NCBI RefSeq assembly: GCF_030848805.1
Contig: NC_092361.1
Coordinates: forward strand, 12,637,444 to 12,701,443
DNA: 64,000 nt
Source of the DNA: Temnothorax longispinosus
Lineage: Eukaryota > Arthropoda > Insecta > Hymenoptera > Formicidae
Reading direction: 5' to 3'
Below, piece after piece: positions 47,900 to 64,000 of the stretch. Position numbers and translations under genes: made by a program. How positions within the stretch are numbered: position 1 is the first letter of the stretch; each line of letters begins with the position of its first letter. Below the pieces are notes generated by a model. The model did no database searches and had not been told where the DNA came from. It saw only the letters and a program-made list of their open reading frames with translations.

Positions 47900-50800
47900 T
47901 CTCTTACATGGTTACAGAAAAACAGTCTAATCTAGAATCATCAGTTTTTTGGTCGGTGATTTATCAGCAATTGGGTTCTACTTTGATTCTCCTTCGCTCT
48001 TGTCGTAGAAAGAAAATCGACGGATAAAAAGAGGAAAACGCGGGAGAGGGAAATTTCGGACATCCTACTGAAATTAATTTATCGAAATTTATTATATTAG
48101 TTAAAACTGTAAAATCTATGTCTATTTAAATTTTTCTAACATAAAAGTGAAAACTGTAACATATATAGTATAACAGGATATCGTCATAGATCGTTTACAA
48201 TAACATCTTAGAATCGGAACACGGACACTGTTTACACACACATCCTCTCTTTTATGTTAGAAAACATCACTTTCGAGAGCAAAACTCTTCGAAAGTCGTC
48301 AAAGAAACATCGACGACACTCAAAGAAGTTTGCTTTCAAAAAGCCTGAAATCAATATCTTTCTTTTCATGTTCACCTATGATATACACGATCTTAATTGA
48401 GATTAATAACTGAAATTTCATTGATTGTTAACCGATCGTTCGTAGTTCGAAAAATTTTCGTTTTGGATCTCAGGAACTCAATTTTTAGAGATTAAAAGTA
48501 ATCCTTTTCTTCGCCAGTAATAATTAACAAAGATAATTGTTTAATTCGATCCGACTGACCACATTTATTAAATCGTAATCTTCGCAACGTTTCGATTATT
48601 GGTTTTGGCCTTTTTCAAGTGCAAGTCGCAAATTCAATACAATATCTGGTCATAAAAATATAAAATATAAATAGTCGAAAAATTAAAATTATAAAAAGGA
48701 TACTTGCTGGGAATTTTTTGAGTGACTGAATTTAAATTTCTATTAAAATTTTAGATTTATATTTTAAACGTAAAAATTTATAAAAATTCTTATACTTAAA
48801 TCAATTTTTATGCAAATCGAGTACTTAATATTTTAAATTTTTTGGCCGTTATTGAATCGCATTATTTTAAACTAACAAATTTTAATTTTAAAAACAGAAT
48901 TTACAGTTTTAAAAACCCTTCAAAATTAAATCATACTTTGAAATTTTTGCCCATTATATTGGGGATTTGCCATTTTAAATTTTTGAATTTTTATTCTAAA
49001 TTTGAAATCAGCAGTTTTCAATAAATTAAAATTTTTATGCAAATGAACAATTTTTTGTATTGACGGTCCGCCATATTGGATCCGCCATTTTGAATTTTGC
49101 AATTTTGATTTCAGATTTGAATTCAGCGATTTCAAAAACATAAAAATATAGTATCCCGTTCTAATTGTTCCGGTATAAATCTTTTTTGAATGTGCGGATA
49201 TTTCCGTCATTGATGGTCGAAGAGTTACAATTATTTTTGAAAATTAAGAAAAGTCGCCTATTTTATGAAAATTAAGATAAAGCTTTCGAAAAAAAGACCA
49301 TCTATTCACGAGATAATCCACATTGACAACATGCCTTAATAACTCCGAGAGTATCCGCGCGTCAATACGTATTTATCGTGTTTTCTGTTGTAACGTTGTC
49401 AAATCAAATGTCATCAGTCGCAACGAAGTCAATTGTGCTCCGTTAGTACTTGATATATTAATTTTTTTAATTATAATTTCGAAAAAGTAAAATATCCCGA
49501 AGCATTTATTCGAGATGTTATAATGAAATTGTGATTTCATAACGGGCATTCTTCTTATTATTATTGCTATGAAATTATTATAAATAATTTTTAGACTGGA
49601 AGCTTTGCGCGCGTGACCGTATCGCTGTTAATCTTAAACTTGCGAACCACCGGTAAAAGTATAACGGCGTTGGATTACACGTGTTAAACAGAGATATGGT
49701 GAAATCGTGAGAAATACTGCTTCTCCGTCACGTTTGCCGTACTCGCGTTGCTGTTCTTGCCTTGAAGGATTGCAAATAAACGCGCTATAGTCAGTTTGTT
49801 GTCCTTTTCGTTGCTAAAAAAAAAAAATAAAACATCGCGAGAGAAAAAAGGCAAATTAAAAACGACCAACTTCGTCGCGGTTATGCGATTAATTGCACGG
49901 ATGCAAGTATCATTTCTGTGACAAGGAAACGTTGCATCGTTGATCGTCGAACTGACTGTCACAATCGCGATGCAGAAAGAAAATATTTTTTTATGCGAAC
50001 GCAAACAAATATAAATGCAAAAGATCAAGTCTAGAAACAGCAGCGGCCTCGATTCATCGCAATTAAAATTAAAAAGAGGTTTCGAACGGGAATTAGGTGA
50101 GTCAATAAATTAGAAAATTTACCCTGGATACAGATTCGTGTCCGAAATAGATTTCAGAAATCGGAGAGTTTATTTCCAACCCGCACGGGAACGTTTATGG
50201 CATTAAAAAACGCGTGGCATCTTGTACGATCTTTATTTTTTATATACACGCAAACGTATTTTAAATACTTTAAATATCCACACTTTCTTAAAAATATGGA
50301 CAACGTAGAAGTAAGCTCAGTCACGGGACTGCATCTCGTTCTTGCACTGATTCCTTCAATTCCTTTACACGGTCTGTGACCTAGAAAAACTCCCGTACAG
50401 TAGAAAATATTATATTATAGATTTAAAAACAAAAAACATTTTTTGCTAAATTTCAAGATATTTTTTGAAATTTTGTCTTGAGTTTCTGTATGTTGTACGT
50501 AGAGAAATAGCTAATCTCTCTCTCGTTAACGAAGGCAAATTAACTTTCGGTATACTTTCCCCTTGTAGTTCTTTTTGACGAAAAAAATATATTGGCAAAA
50601 GTTATTAATTATATTAAATTAGTGGAGAGGATTCACGATTCTGCGACGAGATGTCCTTAACAAATAAATTAAGCGATTCCGAGAATATTCTTCCGTTACG
50701 AAAAAACCCCATTTTGCATACGAGGATTTGCTCTTACTCAACGGCTTTATTATTACTTTTATTACGGCATTGATTTTGCGTGTAAACTTGGCAACGCTGT

Positions 50801-52300
50801 GTATACCGTCAGAGCGCACAGTAACGATTTCAACAGTTAAAAACGTCGTGCGGACAAGACGAGGGCCCGAAAAATTGATTTCGAAGTAATGCTCGCTCCC
50901 GACACATGCACGTAAAAATGCATCATTCGGCGCAAACTGTCAAGCTCACTATAGGAAACGTGGGGCACTGCACGATGGCCTCAAAGAGTAAAAAGAGGCT
51001 TGTTATCCCGAATGCAAAAACTTATGAATATGTCATAAAATGCAATTATTCAATTATTTAATTAATCGATCGGCAATCAATTTTATAATTAAAAAATTCA
51101 CGATAGTCTCTTGGAGAGACCGTTATTTCGGTTAAACAACGAGAATTGAGAATTTAAGGATGGGAGGATGTGCATAGTGCCACACGTTTCTCCTCTTGGC
51201 ATCATGGCATTGTACCGTTATAAAGCTAATCTCTTCCCTGTTGGATATTGTCTTGCTGCGATAAGATGACCCCAAAAAATGTCAGGTTTTGTTCGTTAAG
51301 ATTTTAGCACTCTCATTTTTGTCTTTTGAAAGTAATTAAGATAAAACGCATCTGGAAGTATATGCTGTATTAGAGCTTATATACGCGCATTCCTTGGCCG
51401 ACTTGAGGTCGATTTTTCCTCTGACCATCGAGACAGGTCAACATCTCTCGCACAGTTCACGTATCTTCGAACGACTTCGACCAAACTATCTGTTTAACTT
51501 AATTGGTGATTAAATCAAGTACTGTTTTGTTAATATAAATAGGTTTATTAATTTTTTGTTATTTAATATGCAGAAAGAAAACGATTAGACCAGAAATAAC
51601 GAAATGTATAATTATACATATAGTTAAATTAAAAATTATATTATACAAATTATATAGAGAGATTACATGGAATTTTTTCAATCAGTTTAGAGGAAGCGCC
51701 AATTCGGTCAGGACTAGATTTTGGTAGTCTATTATGATATTATTCGTGTACAATTCTTCGCCTTAGCATTAAAAATGTTATTTTTAGCGACTTTACCGGT
51801 TAAATTAATCGCGGATTAAATTAAACCCTTAATCTTCATAATACACTAAACCTTAAATTCGAACTCAATCCAAGTGGAGTCCTAAAAATAAATTGATCGA
51901 TGAATATGATTTCGTTATTTTATGGAATTTTATAAAAGTGCTGTTGCTTCTGACCGCTAATTACGGAAGCTATTCGACGCTTGAACATTTTCGTGGAGGA
52001 AAAGTCGGCGCCAATTTGACCGAGGGGAGAAACCGATGCGGCAGTGTAGCTCGGGGGAGGGAGGTAGAGCATCTCGTATATTTGTAATTCGTTTATATTC
52101 GATCGCGTATTTTTGTCGCCCGAAAGATATGGGATTCGAGTAAATTCACGGGCGAAGCGCGATACAGGAGTCATGCAACGGGCCTATTCGATAACGATCT
52201 CTTCTAGGAGCCGCCTCTCTCCTCCACCTCCTCGCCGTTGGTATTTCTCACAAAAAAACGCGCAGCTGCACGCTCTGAAGGTTTATCCAGACGGATTCGC
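47900..52300. other. Long AT-rich intergenic or intronic stretch
   Basis: No exon could be supported. Repeated phrases such as GCCATTTTGAATTT and AAATTTTTATGCAAAT occur at 48770-49150. The segment 51678-51775 is a second copy of the repeat at 11818-11930. It may be a first intron of MEP-1 if transcription starts near 47 kb. Confidence 0.35.
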
Positions 52301-54240
52301 GTAGGCCGCACACAGACGACTACCTAATCAAATCCGGCATGAGGGATGCCATATTGTCGCCGCGTTCCCCGCGTTGGGTTCTCGCGATTGGTCGATTTTT
52401 CTGTGCTCACGCATATGTATATAGATATATTTAATGTACAAGTCTCTGGATAGACCTTTAACGACACGGGGTTGACGGGGGGGAGGAAGAGGAGGAGGGA
52501 AGGGGCGAACCGCGGTTCTCGCTACGGCCCTGGAATCGTAATTTTTTAACGCTTCCCACCCGTCGCGCGCGCCTGCCCTCTAGTGTGCCAATCATCAGCG
52601 ATGAATGTGTTCCCTATTTACAGATTTTGTGAATAAACCGCGTGTAACCCCGTGCCCCCCTCGAGCGATCGAGTGATATTCGGAAGATCGCGGCTGCCGA
52701 TACACCACCGCGCGCGACAGCCATCGACGACGTCGCCGTCACCGACGTCGCCGTCACGCGACGCTCGCGTAGGCAACCCTCCTCGTCACCCTCGCCGTGG
52801 CCGCCGCCGCCGCCGTCGTTGTCGTCGTCGTCGTCGTTCGTCATCTTCGTCTTCTCGCTCTTCTTCTCTAGGTGCGTATATACCATGCGCCGTTGGCCGC
52901 GTTGCGGTCCGGAAAGATCGGGATTGCCGACTGCGAATCGTTAAACGAACGGACGAGCCGGGAGACAGACAGACAGGGGCCGATTCGCGTCTCGAAGGGG
53001 GGCCAAGAAAGAGCTCCGAAAAATTAACCTCAACTCCTCCGTCGAGAGTGTCGAGAGGGGAAACTGCTCCAGAGCCTGCGGCCAGCGATAGGTCCGCTCG
53101 CGTCACCTGTACCTTCTGCACTCTCATACACCCGGAGGAATCGAAGCGTACCTGACGCATTATTCAAAATAGGCGGACGGCGAGAGAGGAAAAGAAGCGC
53201 GAGAATTACGCACGGCATGAATGGAAGACGCGATCGCCTCGACCGCGTCCCTCGCCGTTGCGCGCGTATGTACGGGTCGAGTGACGCACGGCCGCGTCGC
53301 CGTGGATGAGCTTTTACGTTTTCCGACCGGTGTATGCGTGTCTCCCTCCGTCTCTCTCTCGCTCCCGCCTGTCCGTCTGCCCGCTCGCCCGTCCGTCTAT
53401 CCGTCCGTCTGTTCGCGCTCCTGCGCTCTCGAGCGCGCGTCGTCGTCGCGTCCTCGGCGACGCGTCGAGTCGAGCGCATCGCGTTAAGAGCGTATCGTCT
53501 TGACGGTCGTAGGTCGTCTCGAGTTCGCGCAAGCCCGCAGAGTCGGGGCGCGCGAAGGAAGAACGAGCCTCCGTCGCCGAGGATAAAACGAGGACGTCCG
53601 CAATCCCGCTTTTCGGATTTCGAGACCGGGACCGAAGGCGCCTCTCTGGATACGGTAAACACCGCTGGGAGTCGCCTTGCCTCGCCTCGCCTCACTTTAC
53701 CTCACCTCACCTCGTCTCGTCTCGTCTCGTCTCGTCTCGTCTTGACTCGTCTCGTCTCGCCCCGTTCGAGCCGTAGGCTCTCCCGTTCTCGCTTCGTCGT
53801 GCACCTTCTGCACTCCGCGCACCCGGGCGCGCGCGGAGCAGTGCGAAGCGGCCGCGTCGCGCGCGGAAACGAGGGTGAAGGAACAGAGGGAAGGATAAGA
53901 GAGGAGAGACGAGGTGCAAGAAGAGCGTGCGGCGTAACGTGACGTTCAGGACCAGCAGCGTCCCGCAGTGCTGGAGATACCGGGAGGCGGGAGGGAATTC
54001 CGGGAGCCACCACGAGTCGCGAACGGGGCCCGACGACGTCGGGCCGTGGCGAAAACGTGCGCGTTTCGCGTCGGTAAGCGCGGGAGTGATGCCCCGTGAG
54101 AGCCAGGCGGCTGGCGGCATCAACGAGTACCGTTGAAGAGTGGAGTACTGATCATCTGCTTCGCTAATCTCAAGCGGCGCGGCAGAGAACCGTCGATCAT
54201 CTGTCAAACCGATCAGACGATGATTCTCCCCTCCTCTACT
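52301..54240. promoter_or_regulatory. CpG-rich region with short tandem repeats
   Basis: High GC and dense CpG with TCGTCG-type runs near 52815-52840 and a (TCTCG)n pentanucleotide array near 53710-53760. Long open frames appear on both strands, an effect of the composition; none shows homology or a splice-consistent model. Probably a promoter/5' UTR domain. Confidence 0.35.
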
Positions 54241-55343
54241 CCGCTTGTCTTCTCTTTCTCTCTCTCTCTCTCTCTCTCTTCCCGGGTTAACCTCGCGTCG
54301 TTAACGTAGGGGTTAACGTAGCGCGTTATAACCTCTACGTCGACGCCATCCCGGTTGGCGGCCTTCTCCTCTTCCTCCTCCTCCTTCCCTCTCCTCCTCT
54401 CATCCCGCCAGCCGTTTCCCCTCTCCGGCGGGAGACGTCGCGCGGGTTCCTCTCCGCTTTCCTGTCCCCCGGAGCGCCACCCCTGCCCCCTCGCGACGCC
54501 GGGGTACGTCGCGAGAGGTTCGTGATGTGACCGTCATGCTCGTAGACGACGACGTACCCCGCGGACGGTAACGCAATATCCATCCAGGATTCTGGTGATT
54601 CGCGAGATACGTCGTCCGCGGACGTATCCCTCGAGAGGTTGACGCGGTTGACGTATAATCGTCTCGTCATAAATCCTCATACCCATCCTCGCCGTCGCGT
54701 TTAACGTGGAACGCCTCGTCGGGAAGCTTTGCGCGCGCGCGCGCAACCGCTGCGTACACGTATACTCCGCGTACGTACGTGTGGGGTCTTTCTGGGTGTA
54801 GGTGTAGAGAAGTTGGTAGGTTGCGAAGGTTGAGAGAGGAGAGAGAGGAGAGAGAGAGAGAGAGAGAGGCGGCGCGCACGGAGGGTCGGGACGTCGGGAT
54901 CGAGGACTGACTGACTGACTGGCTGGCTGGCAAGCTGATGGAGTGACTGACTGGCGCTCGCAGACGCTAGCGGTGGTTAGCGAATGCAGGTGACTGACTG
55001 CGCTAACTGGGAGACGACGCTAACTGTTCTCGTGTGAGCCCCTCTCTCTGTCTCTCTTCCTTGAGCCAGGCCAGGAGTCTCGGATACCTACCCATCCGTC
55101 CGTCCGTCCATTTGTTCGTTCGTCCGTCCGTCTGTCTGTCCGTCCGTCCGTGCGTCTGTTCGTTGTCGGCCGTTCGCGTGTGCGCGCGTGCAAGCACGGC
55201 CAGGTCGAGTACTCGCTCGCACGCTGAAGGAAGAGGTGAACGCTTGAACGGGAGGATCCGAGCGACGCCGTCGCCGTGGTCGCGGTCGCGGTTTGTTCGA
55301 TGATCGTTCGAAACGCCCCGGGTGCAGCATTCCCCGTGTGCGG

Positions 55344-55394
<51 letters not shown>

Positions 55395-55660
55395 CGCGCG
55401 CATGAGAGAGACATCGGATACCCCCTCGGGCTCCGACGGAAGTTTGTTGGTTATGGGAGCGAGAGCGGACGCAAGTGCGGAATTCGCAGCGCCATTTTGA
55501 AAAATTCGGCCCCGCTAAAAATTCCCTTCTCCCCTCTCGCAACCCCGCCAGGGCTCCCTCCGCGCGCCGTCCTCGCGAAGGTGGAGAACGTGCGGTGCCC
55601 GCGCAACGCTCTTCGTCTCTTGCCGCGTCTTGCCGATTGTTAGTTTCAGTGGTGTGTTCG
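54241..55660. promoter_or_regulatory. Probable MEP-1 promoter and 5' leader, repeat-rich
   Basis: GC-rich with (CT)n at about 54250-54279, (GA)n at about 54835-54866, (CCGT)n and (CTGT)n-like runs at 55098-55160 and (GT)n at about 55347-55386. TTTCAGTGG near 55645, an initiator-like word, precedes the MEP-1 start codon by about 55 bases. A possible acceptor (TTAATTGTTTAG) ends at 55672, so an upstream leader exon may also splice here. Confidence 0.4.
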
Positions 55661-55702
55661 TTAATTGTTTAGATCGACCGCGCGGCGGACCACGGTGGAC
55701 TC

Positions 55703-63322
<7,620 letters not shown>

Positions 63323-64000
63323 CAATGATGAGCTTGAGTGATAATTGTGTCTTGTCCGACCGAATTTCGCATAACTCTTTGTGGTACTCTATACCGATCA
63401 CTGCGAACGTACAGTGGTTAACGTGCCGTTAACGTGTACATGTGTATGTATACTATGCTTTAAGACGCGAATTAATTCCAAACATCTAAAGGAGGGGAAA
63501 AAAGCAAAAGAAAAAGAAAAAACTTACGACTCTTGACAACAAGGAAACTAGTTGACTGCGTAATAATATTCCATCAATGATTATACCGATATATATTTAT
63601 TTAAGAATTTTTATTGTTGTTATCGGACCTACATAAAATAGACTGTAAAAACATTAAAGGGTGGCCTTCAGTCTGATTCCTTGGTTAAATCCTAGAGCTG
63701 CATACTCCCGACCTATAAACGCCTATATGTGTAATATGGACTCACGCGCGAAATATCAAGTGTATTTACATTTCGGTGCGACGAATAATATCGTAATACG
63801 TCACGCGCGATACGATACGGATTACTCTCTTGCATAGCGAATTCTCTATAATGTAAATTCTTTTTCTAAGACAAATATATTCGAATTTATTCTATTTTGT
63901 TATTATGATGCTAAATATGACTTTGGGACAATGAAATTGTCCTTAATCTCCGGTTTCATAGGATGATAAACTTCATGTTTGCGAAGTACTTTCCGAACGA
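63323..64000 (+). other. MEP-1 3' UTR and flank
   Basis: Non-coding after the TAG stop. ATTAAA at 63653-63658 is a possible poly(A) signal. No new gene is visible before the window ends. Confidence 0.45.

Noticed and set aside
52652..53942. Several overlapping long open frames on both strands
   Set aside because: They arise from high GC and simple repeats; proteins are Arg/Ser-rich low complexity on both strands and no homology is recognised.

Overview
This window is nuclear DNA from an insect, most likely a hymenopteran and plausibly an ant. The genes are split by short AT-rich introns. The intergenic DNA is very AT-rich and full of microsatellites and small inverted-repeat transposons, with isolated CpG-rich promoter patches. 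The conserved genes are animal-type and insect-sized. The species assignment is an inference; the gene models were rebuilt by hand from splice sites, reading frame and remembered protein families.

Layout. (1) 0-20 kb holds a cluster of secreted-protein genes: a Gly/His-rich protein (294-2516, +), a Lys/His/Asp-rich protein (7491-~9196, -), a 69-aa His/Tyr-rich peptide (10662-11306, +) and a 947-aa polyQ/mucin-like protein (15188-20034, -). All four share a gene plan: a tiny first exon, a phase-0 intron inside the signal peptide, then a phase-2 intron just after it. Three of them also share a motif of the form (V/K)IHVPxxxKxxxHTxT directly after the signal peptide. I do not recognise this family; it is the best candidate here for something undescribed. 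(2) 25.4-26.3 kb (-) holds a small secreted precursor ending in a Gly-Lys-Arg-Arg amidation/cleavage signal. (3) 35.8-37.5 kb (-) is a Golgi-type DHHC palmitoyltransferase (ZDHHC3/7 class) whose first intron appears to be of the GC-AG type. (4) 39.9-42.0 kb (+) is the retromer subunit Vps26. (5) 44.8-45.5 kb (+) is a KIAA1143 homologue. (6) 55.7-63.3 kb (+) is an eight-exon, seven-zinc-finger protein matching MEP-1, a Mi-2-associated chromatin repressor. CpG-rich DNA at 46.7-47.8 and 52.3-55.6 kb probably contains its promoter and perhaps distal 5' exons.

The remaining space is dominated by mobile-element remnants. They include TA-flanked pogo/mariner-like elements (one with a zinc-finger coding remnant), a 615-bp palindromic TTAA-flanked piggyBac-like MITE, TTA-flanked Harbinger-like MITEs (one pair nested), many short hairpin MITEs, a roughly 132-bp tandem repeat and long (CT)n and (TA)n tracts. 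The conserved genes are unrelated housekeeping functions (protein lipidation, endosomal sorting, chromatin repression). The first 20 kb look like a lineage-specific secreted-protein locus.
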